Part shown: positions 31,994 through 41,840 of the stretch, in pieces
How positions within the stretch are numbered: the stretch's first letter is position 1
Layout: the number at the start of each line of letters is the position of its first letter
Assembly: GCA_916610825.1 (NCBI GenBank)
Contig: OU744448.1
Coordinates: 18,041,936 to 18,105,935, forward strand
DNA length: 64,000 nucleotides
DNA from: Haliclystus octoradiatus
Taxonomy: Eukaryota; Cnidaria; Staurozoa; Stauromedusae; Haliclystidae
Reading direction: 5' to 3'
Translations under genes and position numbers: made by a program
The notes under the pieces: model-generated
Told to the model about the DNA's origin: nothing
Databases searched by the model: none
The model's input: only the letters and a program-made list of their open reading frames with translations

Positions 31994-33577
31994 ATGATGG
32001 TATTTGCGATAAAAAACACACAATAATTGGCGCAACAGTTTCGATTTAATCTAAAATCATCTTCAGGCAATGTGAAAAGAGAGAGTTAAAAAGTTACATG
32101 AATATTTATATAAAAATCTAATTAATTTATCTATTGAATTTATCGGAACGGTATTATACTTTTTAACAATGGCAAACAATAATTACAGGAGAGATATTTT
32201 AGCACAAGAACTAATTACGAATATACGATACAAACACGGTGAAATAACAGTTACAATCAAAAATAGTTTAACAGCGGCAAAATGCTCTTTGGTATTGTTC
32301 TTCCATTTTCTGTATTTCTTCTGGTCGTTGTTTAATATATTGCCGACCTGAGTGGTCGACATGACAGCATCGCGCATGTCACACAAGATAACAACAGTTA
32401 GATTTAGCGTAACTATGAATATGGAATAGTAATAGTTTAGAACAAATTGACAAACAGAAAAACTAAGTACGGATATACTATAAGACAGATACAATGAAAT
32501 AATTATTACAACCAAAAACAAATAATCCAAAATCCATTCATCAATGGCAAAATGTTCTATCAGATTGATTACCAACTTTCTGTATTTCCTCTGGTCGTTG
32601 TTGAAAAAATTGCCGACCTGATTGGCCGACATGACAGCATCGCGCATGTCACACAAGATAACAACAGTTAGATATAACGTAACTATGAAAGTTAATTCAA
32701 AATCTTTTAGGCCACATTGACACCAAATAAATCGATGAGGTATTCCCTCCGGTCTGTAAATATACCATATCATTGAAACTCCAAATAAAAACAACAAAAT
32801 AATCTTCGTACAACATCCAAAATATAAGTAAAATATATACGACGACAACATTTATATCTCCAGATGTAATTGATAATGAATTGCCACACCTCCCAAGTCA
32901 CTTAGAAAAGTGTAGCTGGCTATCAACACTTTTTCAACAACGACCAGAGGAAATACAGAAAGTTGGTAATCAATCTGATAGAACATTTTGCCATTGATGA
33001 ATGGATTTTGGATTATTTGTTTTTGGTTGTAATAATTATTTCATTGTATCTGTCTTATAGTATATCCGTACTTAGTTTTTCTGTTTGTCAATTTGTTCTA
33101 AACTATTACTATTCCATATTCATAGTTACGCTAAATCTAACTGTTGTTATCTTGTGTGACATGCGCGATGCTGTCATGTCGACCACTCAGGTCGGCAATA
33201 TATTAAACAACGACCAGAAGAAATACAGAAAATGGAAGAACAATACCAAAGAGCATTTTGCCGCTGTTAAACTATTTTTGATTGTAACTGTTATTTCACC
33301 GTGTTTGTATCGTATATTCGTTAAATTAGTTCTTGTGCTAAAATATCTCTCCTGTAATTATTGTTTGCCATTGTTAAAAAGTATAATACCGTTCCGATAA
33401 ATTCAATAGATAAATTAATTAGATTTTTATATAAATATTCATGTAACTTTTTAACTCTCTCTTTTCACATTGCCTGAAGATGATTTTAGATTAAATCGAA
33501 ACTGTTGCGCCAATTATTGTGTGTTTTTTATCGCAAATACCATCATGAAATTCATGTCAAGTAAACCTTTACGAAGA
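31994..33577. mobile_element. fold-back element, copy 2 (1584 bp, near-complete)
   Basis: Arms of about 615 bp (31994-32608 and 32930-33546) are complementary with few mismatches around a 321-bp loop. A 31-bp tail (GAAATTCATGTCAAGTAAAC...) extends only the right end and is conserved in copy 1. A perfect 12-bp target duplication CTCTTTTATTTC (31982-31993 and 33578-33589) lies in LINE A ORF2. No transposase is recognised. Variable 11-12-bp duplications and the one-sided tail argue for target-primed insertion rather than cut-and-paste. Confidence 0.85.
32183..32851 (-). CDS. uncharacterised repeat membrane protein-like ORF in the fold-back element
   Basis: 222 codons starting in the loop and running through the left arm. 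Several hydrophobic segments are separated by two near-identical blocks: TVVILCDMRDAVMSANQVGN and TVVILCDMRDAVMSTTQVGN, each followed by NNDQ(R/K)KYRK. The blocks are ~269 bp apart in DNA. The intervening segment (DYLFLVVIIISLYLSY) could span membranes. The mirror frame in the right arm (32963-33400 +, 145 codons) encodes the same second half because the arms are palindromic. I do not recognise the family. A captured fragment of a polytopic host protein and a chance ORF in repeat DNA are both possible. Copy 1 has stops in it. Confidence 0.35.
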   Translation of the reverse strand: MLSSYIFYLYFGCCTKIILLFLFGVSMIWYIYRPEGIPHRFIWCQCGLKDFELTFIVTLYLTVVILCDMRDAVMSANQVGNFFNNDQRKYRKLVINLIEHFAIDEWILDYLFLVVIIISLYLSYSISVLSFSVCQFVLNYYYSIFIVTLNLTVVILCDMRDAVMSTTQVGNILNNDQKKYRKWKNNTKEHFAAVKLFLIVTVISPCLYRIFVISSCAKISLL

Positions 33578-33589
33578 CTCTTTTATTTC

Positions 33590-34398
33590 GAAAAAAATAA
33601 GTGACTTTTGCGTCTCTAGAAGAAAGTTTTCAGATGCCAAGACAAAATCTACCAAACTTGAACCATGTGGACCGCAAAAATATAGTTTTCCTTTGTCATC
33701 TCCAGGTGTTCTACCGTTCAATATACGTAATTGATTAGTCAAGCAAAATGTAATAAGGGTTTTACCGTAGTTGTTAATAATTTATCCTGGGTCGTCCGAG
33801 TTTTTAAATGAGAGTCGGGTTTATATGACGGAGGCATGTCGTGAAACACTTCATCATCAGCGTCATCTAAAATGAAATCTAGCATTTGACCAACGCGCGC
33901 ATTGAAATCACCACCAACCAGTATGCTGCAAGTTGAAGGGAATTTCAGAATATCATTTTGAAGATCCTCAAACACTTAAATTGTGTGTCTATTGTCTACA
34001 TGTGAAGATTCAGGACTAATATAGAGAGAAGCTACAAAAATATCCCTATTCAATCCAAAAAATGATTTGCTCAATTTTAGCCACATTAAATTTTCTGAAA
34101 TTGAAGGAATTTCAGTTATTCCCCTTTTAATTGTTTCATCGATTAAAGTTGTCAATCCACCAGAATTTCTGGTAGTATTTAAGTTTGAGCGTTTTCTAAA
34201 TTTAGTTAATGTACTATAACCTTTTATATTAAAATTAGGTGAATTATCATCAAACCAGGTTTCATTAAGACAAATAATGTCTCCTTTGAGTTCTCTTAAA
34301 AAGTCTAGATTATCTATGTTCTGGTTTATACCGTATACGTTCCAAAAGGAAATATTTAGTTTATTTTTAGAAGATGTCATTGTAAGTATAGTTGTCAA
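33590..34398 (-). pseudogene. LINE A ORF2, APE-type endonuclease
   Basis: Motifs of the exonuclease-endonuclease-phosphatase fold: ISFWNVYGINQN, GDIICLNETWF, GGLTTLIDE, FVASLYISP, then ILVGGDFNARVG (catalytic D and N) and, after a frameshift, GSSLVDFVLASEN near 33630 (an SLVDF-type motif before the missing SDH, which lies beyond the fold-back insert). A TAA at about 33976 interrupts an otherwise continuous frame, and a +1 shift occurs near 33770. The domain would nick DNA for target-primed reverse transcription. Confidence 0.85.
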
Positions 34399-34532
34399 TC
34401 ACTGTATGTAACAATGCATCACTATAACAAACAAAAATATAACTATACTAAACTTAGCTGCATATAATTCTTTTGTCGTCTTCTCATCACTTCTCTCGGT
34501 TAATAATATAACTATCGATAATTCAACCATCA

Positions 34533-35996
34533 TTAATACAAGCGTTGGCCATACGAGTTGGTGATGACGGGCATATTAGTAGGATGCCTGAGATGGGATA
34601 CTGATATGTTCGCAGGCCAATTACCTTGGTATTTAAATGGTGCGTGATTGTAATAATTAATATTGTTGTCGATTAGTTGAGATTGAAAGTTATGAAAATT
34701 AGATGGAATAGAATAGTTTGTAATTGGATAACCAGACATATGATGGTAGCTGGGTGCACCCATTTGTCTCTGCCAGTGTTGAGGGTGGTTTAGATTTGGA
34801 AAGTGTACATATGGATTATGCTGTCTACGATACTGCGGTGCTGGTATACTATGGAATCGTTGTTCTGTTTGTCGATGATCATTATTATTGGAATTAACTT
34901 GAAAGGGTAAACCTTCTCTATGCAAGAGTGGTGGCTCGCTTTCATTTAGCTCAACCTGAATGGCACGGTGATTATCGATTTCCTGCGCTATTTCTGGATC
35001 TATTCTGCGTTCTGCTGCTGTAATTGATGCTATATTATTAGTAACGTTCGGTTGCGTATTTGTAGTAAGCTCAGCATTTACCTCTTTTGAGCTATTATCC
35101 TGATGTAAAGCTTTGATCATATTTCTTGCCAAAAGTATTGTGCCATGTTCATTAGTATAAATTAAATCTCTAAGAAACAGACTTGAGTTTATAACTCTTT
35201 TACCGCTTTTACTGGAAATGAAAGTTTTACTGTGATTAATGAACTTGATATTATTTGTCGTGCAGTAGGTCTCGATGGCTTTGTTTAATTCTATAATAGT
35301 TTCAATAATCTTACCGTAATTTGTTTTAGGTAAAACAGAAGAAACATATAATTCTGCGGATGCGAACAGTGTTCTGATTTTATTTATAATTTTCTCGACG
35401 TCAGATATACTCACTGCCAAAGGCTTTTCGTGGATGTCATTCGATCCTACGTGTAAAATTATATTTTCAAATGTTTTTGTTGTTGTTGAGTGAATTCTCT
35501 CTATTTCTGATGCAAATTCGTGTGTCGGCTTACCCTGGCATACTATTTTGTCAGCTTTACCCGACTTAGCTATTCTCCTTGAGTCAATATGCCTCAGTTG
35601 AGAGTCACTAATAATAAGCAGTTTTTGACGTGTGGTTGTGACAACAGTTTGTGAATGATCTGATGTTGTTTTATTTCGTTGTGCTGAAATAGGTCTGGTT
35701 TCTTTGCGGTTTGTGAGATTATTTTCGTTGATATGTGATTGTGTATGTTTTTGTAGCTCTATTATTTCCTTCAAATGTTCCCTTAAAACCTTATTTTCAT
35801 TTTCTAGGTGTTCGACTTTCGTGTTTAAAACATCAATTGCATCCCAAAGCTTTCTTTCGTTTGTCTGTAACGATTGAGGCTGGCATTGTATTTGTTGCAT
35901 TGGTGAAGGCGTTGCCAGAATTCGTGTAGTTTTCTGTTTTCTTGCAGTAAGAAGAATGCTCGGCCTAAGAGGTGTTGTAACTACAGATTGGCTTAA
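34533..35996 (-). pseudogene. LINE A ORF1, C-terminal part with SGNH/GDSL-like esterase
   Basis: About 485 residues. A heptad-rich coiled coil (KLWDAIDVLNTKVEHLENEN, VLREHLKEIIELQKH) is followed by an SGNH-hydrolase-like domain: KLLIISDSQLRHID (block with the nucleophile S), NIILHVGSNDI (the GxND block) and RDLIYTNEHGTILLARNMI (the DxxH-like block). A polar Asn/His/Tyr-rich tail follows. ORF1 proteins of CR1-group LINEs carry this esterase and bind element RNA. The frame itself is open. It is separated from its N-terminal part by the MITE at 35997-36762, and removing that MITE plus one TTAA restores one continuous frame. Confidence 0.85.
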
Positions 35997-36762
35997 AGGG
36001 AGAATACTGACCGGGGAACATTGCGCGCTCAACCAACTCATACGTCATCAATTTGAACAAAGCTTTGAGAAAAGCTGCCGTGCGTGTGAGTGAGCTTCGT
36101 TTTATTATTCTGGCCGTATGTTGATTTTATGGTAAAGTATTTCAAATGAACAAATTAAAATCACAATTTGGGAGCTATACTACGTACTCATTTTTATCAC
36201 GTTCTGGACTTTAATGTATTGTTTACTATGTGATCAACAGTATATAAAGTATGATGTGCAGGAGCGTTTTTAGTTCGATCAGTTCGATTGATATGTTGAA
36301 CGAAAGTAACACTAAACAAGAACCTTGTTTAACATTTTGATTTTCGTTATAAAGCCAAATTGTTTCTTGACATCTTAGGTCATCTTGCGTATCGACTATC
36401 GTTCTTTTTCATGTTTTTGTTGATGTAACGATCGGACCATAAAAGCTTGCCAACTAATAACAAGGCAACTTCAGTAAATATAACCAAGGATAAATATACC
36501 AGAAGCAAACTAATGTGATAATTCAATAAACTATGCGAATCTAAGTTAAATGCATGGAATAAATCGTTGTTTAAAAACATTGATTCGTTGATGATTGTCA
36601 CCAGTTCACGGCTTCGACATTTGTTCCTGTCTCGTGTTTTTGATTATTTTATTCAAAACAATAGAATTAAGGCGAGGCCAACTCTGTTTCAAAACGAGTA
36701 CTTGAATTTGGTATGAAGAATTCAAGTTCCGCGCGCAACGTTCCCCGGTCAGTATTCTCCCT
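35997..36762. mobile_element. 766-bp MITE with TTAA target duplication, inside LINE A ORF1
   Basis: TTAA at 35993-35996 and 36763-36766. Terminal inverted repeats AGGGAGAATACTGACCGGGG continue imperfectly (AACATTGCGCGC against AACGTTGCGCGC). The interior is AT-rich with no transposase. The first 18 bases share the pattern AGG..nAAnAnTGACCGG with the 199-bp MITE at 26696, suggesting one superfamily. Confidence 0.9.
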
Positions 36763-36766
36763 TTAA

Positions 36767-37153
36767 GTCATCTCCGCTTTCTTCAAAATCGTCTGATGTC
36801 TCCGATGTTTCTGTTGAGTAATCGGACTCTTCTGCTTGCTGCGTGTCTGAATTTTGAAGCATTTTTTTAATTTTCGAACCATCTGTCTTTTTTTCAATGT
36901 CTGTATTTTCACTTTCGAGTTCTTGATTCGGGCTTGTATTGATTAATTTTAAAATTTCATTATAATACTCTTCAGAAAATTTTTCGAGGTCCTTACCATT
37001 TACTATTATTGTTCCTGTCAGTATAAAATATGTCAGTGTAAGCTGTTTGCTTCTTCCACGCTTAAAGTTTATTATTTTTCGTGTATCCGATTTATTATCT
37101 TTCACATGGTTTGTTAAATTAATACTTTGTAGATACCTAACTTTTCTATTTTA
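36767..37153 (-). pseudogene. LINE A ORF1, N-terminal part
   Basis: Frame open from about 37150 to the MITE. It contains KQLTLTYFILTGTIIVNGKD, a block I associate with the N-terminal domain of esterase-type LINE ORF1 proteins, then an acidic, Ser/Glu-rich linker. No ATG is in view. The left-hand frame used GTG 37105, but coding sense continues upstream to the LINE B junction, so the true start is lost by 5' truncation. Confidence 0.7.
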
Positions 37154-39420
37154 TTAAAAAAACGCTACCCTCAAGTTACTATTTATATTACAGTTAAAGA
37201 GTAGATGTATCTCATCGTCGATACTGTCACTATCGCAATGGGGACATAGCCGGTCCTCGTAGGGAATGTTAGAATATCGTCCGGTCTGTACTCCGAGCTT
37301 ATGAGCACTGATTCTGATCTGAGTTATTGCTATCCTAGACTTTTTGTGTGGAAGTAGCAAATAATTTTCAAATTCAAATTTATGTTTGATTGTTTTGTAG
37401 AATTTCAATTGGTTCGATTGGCCTGGAGTGTTAGAGTTTAGATTAGTTTGCTCAAAGTTGATTTTGTATTCGTTATTTTATTGATCTTTTATAGAGTTGA
37501 TTAGTTTTATTTGATCAGATTTTTGATTTGTATCTTTAGAGATCAAAAGTTGTAAATTGATTCCTATTTCGGACAAATGATGTGTAACTTTACCCAGCCA
37601 TGAAGTTGATGAACTGTTGACGATTTGTTCACCAAATGCCTTGTACAGTAAACTACTTTTTTTGGAGTTAATCATTCTAACAAGGAATTTGATCATATTA
37701 ATTTTAACGTCAATCTGTAGAGGGATGATCCCCGATTCCGCTCTAACAGCTATCTTACTGGAATTCTTTCTAACATTTAGTATTTTCCGCATAATATCTC
37801 GCTGTACAGTTTCTATTTGGTTATTTTCAATGTGAGTAACAGAATCACCCCAAACATCACTAGCATAGAGAAGTATGGATTTTATCATGGTAGTAAACAT
37901 TGTTTTGTGAATTGCGACATAGCTGGTTGACGACCGCCCCATAGAGCGCTGTGTTATTGCCCATGCTTTTTCGGCTTTTGTGCAAAGTTGCTTAATACCA
38001 AAACATTGTTTTGAGGAGCAATGAAACGAAAAACTTAGATATTTGTAATTTTCGACCATTTCGATGGGGGTATTATCAATGGAAAAGAAATGTTGCTCAT
38101 CAACAGACTTTTTTGAGAAGATCATGCATTTTGACTTTTCATAATTAATTTTGAGCTTCCATTGCTCGGCGTAAAGATATGATTTCTCCATGCATTTTTG
38201 GAGACCCTCTTTGGTTTGAGAAAATAAGACTATATCGTCGGCAAACATTAAACAATTCAATGGCTTATCAGCAAGAAAAACTGGATGTGTTGATTGACAT
38301 GTTAAAGATTTTGCAAAATCATTGATATAAATATTAAAAAGATTAGGACTACGGATACACCCTTGGCGAACGCCAACACTGGGTGAGATCGACGTAGTCA
38401 AGAGATTGTTGTAAATGATATGTGCTTTGTTATGAACATATATTTTGTCAATTATTTTATAAAAAATTCCATCGATGTTTAATTGCTTTAGCTTCAATAA
38501 AAGGCCAGGATGCCAAACAGTATCGATCGCCTTTTTCAAATCAATGAAACATGTAAAAAGCTTTTTATTATTTTTTGTGTACTTTGAAATAAGGGTTTTA
38601 AGGCAAAACAAATGATCTGCCGTTCGTTTATTTTTTTGAAAACCACCCTGTGCTTCATGAATTATATCATTTTCGTCAAGGAAATGCCTGAGCCTCTCAT
38701 TGAAGATAAGACAGAACAATTTACCAAGAATACTAGTGAGGCTTATTCCTCTGTAATTATTTGAGTTGAGCTTGTCCCCAGATTTAAAAAGGGGTAAAAT
38801 AAATGACTCTTTCCAAGAATTTGGAAAGTAGTCAGATTGAAAAATTTGATTGAATAGGTTTTTGTAAACGTCGATAAATTTATCTGCGGTTGCATGGACC
38901 ATTTCTGCCAATATCCCATCCCTACCAGGTGATTTATTTTTTTTAAGAGTTTCATGGCAGAGATAATCTCCCTTGTGTCTATTGCCCTGTCGAGATCTCC
39001 CACGAAATTGGATTCAGGTTGGGATTGCATAACAGTATAATTCCCATCTACAGTATCTGACTCGATAGGATTCTCTTCATGGAGTTGCTTAAAATGAGAT
39101 AGGAGCTCATAGGCATCAGGCAGTGTCTCATTTTTATTTTCAGAAGCTCGAAATGATTTCATTAATTGCCAAAATTTATTTTTATCGTTATTCATGGCGT
39201 TGTTTAGATTATGCAAAGCAGTATCATTGTGTTGACGTTTTGAAAGTTTGATTTCTTTTTTATATTGCTTTCTTAACCGGCAAATATTACCTCGAAGAAA
39301 TGGATCATTAGGGTGCCTTTTCAAAAGTCTGATGATGTTATTTAGTCGTGATTTTATATGAGAACATGATTTTGTGTACCATCGTGTTTTGAATTGCCTA
39401 GCATGTTTGAAATTTTCTGG
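37154..39420 (-). pseudogene. LINE B: RT part of a related non-LTR retrotransposon
   Basis: Frames 39324-38743, 38911-37478 and 37408-37154 give linker, RT and C-terminal zinc cluster, co-linear with LINE A and clearly homologous: FILPLFKSGDKLNSNNYRGI, TCFIDLKKAIDTVWHPG, VGVRQGCIRSPNLFNIYIND, LMFADDIVLFSQ and CPHCDSDSIDDEIHLLFNC. The main RT ORF (477 codons) is still open. It lacks endonuclease and ORF1 (5'-truncated near 39420) and loses its last ~40 residues at the LINE A border, so it cannot move autonomously. Confidence 0.9.
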
Positions 39421-39626
39421 GGAAAAAAATTGAGTGGGAGTGTTTTGAATGTAATATTATTCACTGTATTGTATTGTATTCATAGTTGATATGATTGGAT
39501 AACTTTATATTAACAATCCATTGATTTCTGTTGTTGTGGAATGATCTTCTGTAAACTATGTAGCTCCGTGAGAAATAATCGTATCTTATTTACTCTACCA
39601 ATTTGGTTATTTTAAGTTTTAACAGT

Positions 39627-40361
39627 TCTAAACTTATTACATTCTATTCATTCTATTACTTCTATAAAAGTTTCGAACAGATGGGTGGATGGATAGATGG
39701 ATGGATGGATGGATGGATGGATGGATGGATGGATGGATGGATGGATGGATGGATGGATGGATGGATGGATGGATGGATGGATGGATGGATGGATGGATGG
39801 ATGGATGGATGGATGGATGGATGGATGGATGGATGGATGGATGGATGGATGGATGGATGGATAGATGGATGGATGGATGGATGGATGGATGGATGGATGG
39901 ATGGATGGATGGATGGATGGATGGATGGATGGATGGATGGATGGATGGATGGATGGATGGATGGATGGATGGATGGATGGATGGATGGATGGATGGATTG
40001 ATGGATGGATGGATGGATGGATGGATGGATGGATGGATGGATGGATGGATGGATGGATGGATGGATGGATGGATGGATGGATGGATGGATGGATGGATGG
40101 ATGGATGGATGGATGGATGGATGGATGGATGGATGGATGGATGGATGGATGGATGGATGGATGGATGGATGGATGGATGGATGGATGGATGGATGGATGG
40201 ATGGATGGATGGATGGATGGATGGATGGATGGATGGATGGATGAAATGTTTAGTGCATGTAATGCTCGCGATCTGCGAAAGAAGACCGACTCTCAACACC
40301 CAGACCGATTCAATCCGTTCGAAACTTCTTTTATAGAATGAATAGAATGTAATAAGTTTAG
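39627..40361. repeat. (GGAT)n tract flanked by ~45-bp inverted repeats
   Basis: The tract is at about 39682-40241: roughly 140 units of GGAT with only a few interruptions (GATAGATG, GATTGATG). The left flank (39627-39680) and right flank (40318-40361) are near-complementary: TAAACTTATTACATTC at the left edge against GAATGTAATAAGTTTA at the right. All long ORFs here (MDGW repeats on +, HPSI repeats on -) are by-products of the repeat. Confidence 0.9.
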
Positions 40362-40395
40362 TACGATGTAAATGTAGTAGCTTGTAAATAACTTA

Positions 40396-41273
40396 GGCCT
40401 GGGTTATATGGACGCACCGAACTCAATTGATTCATTCATTCGAATTAAATCTCATGATAGCGCGCTTCGTATAACATCATTCGGTTCATCAACATTCCTC
40501 AAAAAACATTAAATGCGTCAAGCTAGCTCCGCACGTCAAGGCTTGACGTGCGGAGCTCTTCTCCATGAATTAAATTCATCGCCGCGTTATACGAGCGAGC
40601 TATCATCGCACCGAACTAAATACATTCGACTCACGGTGCCGTGACTGAGCTCCTATATCAACCTTATATGGCAATAAACCGGGGGATGTGCAAATCATAA
40701 ATTATTTCAAAGGATGTTTCCATGGCAATACGATAGAAAGAACATCGCTTTTGGGATGTTGTTATGGTGACTTGTTTATTTGATTGAAAGATGGCTGACA
40801 TTGAAGCTGATGTTTTCCAAAATCATGATTTAAAACATTTTAAAAACGTTTTATTTTAGTCAATCACAATGCATCAGCACTAGAATTGGGGTCGCTTTTA
40901 TCATAATATGTTATTATAATGAAAATTTGCATTTAATTTGCTCTGAGTACTATGCCTTGATAGAACAAAAACTGTCTCCTATAAAAATGCTTGAAAACCT
41001 GTGAGATTACTAGTTCATACAAGTTTCAAACTATAGATAGGCAAAATAGAGCGGAAAAATCGCTGAAAATGAAAAATAATGCAAACAAAACACTCTGGTT
41101 TCAAACCATGCGGTATAATTCCAAGAAAACTACTTCCTATCACGTGACATTTTGGCCAGTTTTTAAAGATCGTCGACATTCGGTTCGTCTGTATAACCCC
41201 AAATGCGAATTTAATGCAATTCGGTGTCGCACCTAATTCGAATTGAGTTCGGTGCGTCCATATAACCCAGGCC
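40396..41273. mobile_element. Harbinger-like MITE, family 2 (878 bp), TTA target duplication
   Basis: Terminal inverted repeats GGCCTGGGTTATATGGACGC plus ACCGAACTCAATT. Target duplication TTA immediately outside (40393-40395 and 41274-41276). It contains a perfect 33-bp palindrome at 40525-40557 (AGCTCCGCACGTCAAG and complement). No transposase. The termini resemble those of the 783-bp MITEs. Confidence 0.85.
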
Positions 41274-41288
41274 TTACTTTTTTCTTTT

Positions 41289-41353
41289 GACGTGATGATG
41301 GATATCATATTTCCTAAACGTTGTCCACAACTACTTGTAGTTTTTTATTGCTA
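41289..41353 (+). repeat. short dispersed repeat, third copy
   Basis: Contains CTTGTAGTTTTTTATTGCTAT, related to 8567-8612 and 16154-16222. Confidence 0.35.
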
Positions 41354-41684
41354 TATTTCGTCATATACAATATTTAATTACAGAGTAAATTTCTTATTCT
41401 GAAAGTTCATTAAATTTTGAAGCAGCTTGTCGCCATTTTCAAAACACTTGTGTTAACCATTGAGTTACAACTATCGGGTGTAGACCGTGCAGGTACAAGG
41501 CTATACCCGACATGGCAATGAAAACCCATATAATTTTAGTGGGTGTCGTTTAATGTTGTGGGTTGTCATGACATAACTGTAACTCACGAGGTACAAATCA
41601 ACACATGTTTACAAAATAGGTATTAAGACTGTATAACCAATAGGCATGCGTAAGTTGACCTTAGTTTTTTGTTTGTGTTTCAAG

Positions 41685-41840
41685 GTTGTCAATGGTACTG
41701 TGAGGGAAGGAAATAAGGTTAAACCAATGCTAGGACGAAGTTGGCGCCAATTTGCATCAACGCGGATTCTTCTAGAAGCTGATAATGATAACCGCAATGT
41801 TGATTATACGATTATAAAATCATCACACCCAAGAAGATAG
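41685..41840 (+). CDS. RAD51D: RAD51D-like gene, last visible exon with stop
   Basis: Acceptor TTTGTTTGTGTTTCAAG, then 51 codons and TAG. It encodes VVNGTVREGNKVKPMLGRSW, continuing with STRILLE and YTIIKSSHPRR. KPMLGRSW followed by a few residues and STRILL is a RAD51-paralogue signature (KPALG-SW...R..L), after the strand ending exon 20405-20475. The phase is 0 on both sides. The C-terminus is shorter than I expect for RAD51D by roughly 20 residues, so either the product ends here or a further splice skips this stop. ORF codons upstream (41646-41684) are intronic. Confidence 0.8.
   Translation, partial: VVNGTVREGNKVKPMLGRSWRQFASTRILLEADNDNRNVDYTIIKSSHPRR

Larger units (their letters stand above)
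26905..37153 (-). mobile_element. LINE A: two-ORF non-LTR retrotransposon split by three insertions
   Basis: Read from right to left: ORF1 with coiled coil and SGNH/GDSL-like esterase (37153-34533), ORF2 endonuclease (34398-33590), RT N-terminal part (31981-31143), RT core and C-terminal cysteine cluster (29035-27214), then a 3' UTR. A TTAA MITE (35997-36762), a fold-back element (31994-33577) and a BEL/Pao element (29041-31142) interrupt it. An esterase-type ORF1 followed by an APE endonuclease is typical of CR1-group LINEs. The 5' end is truncated at the border with LINE B near 37150. Confidence 0.85.
20476..41684 (+). other. 21.2-kb intron of the RAD51D-like gene, filled with transposons
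   Basis: Bounded by GTAAGT (20476) and TTTGTGTTTCAAG (to 41684). It contains, in order, an RT remnant, a copia remnant, a MULE fragment, TTAA MITEs, a ~10-kb nested LINE, a BEL/Pao chimera, a fold-back element, a second LINE, the (GGAT)n block and a Harbinger-like MITE. The intron assignment is inferred from phase and homology of the flanking exons. Confidence 0.65.

Noticed and set aside
39637..40341. Five long ORFs of MDGW and HPSI repeats in the GGAT tract
   Set aside because: A 4-bp repeat without stops is open in every frame on both strands. The peptides are by-products of the microsatellite.
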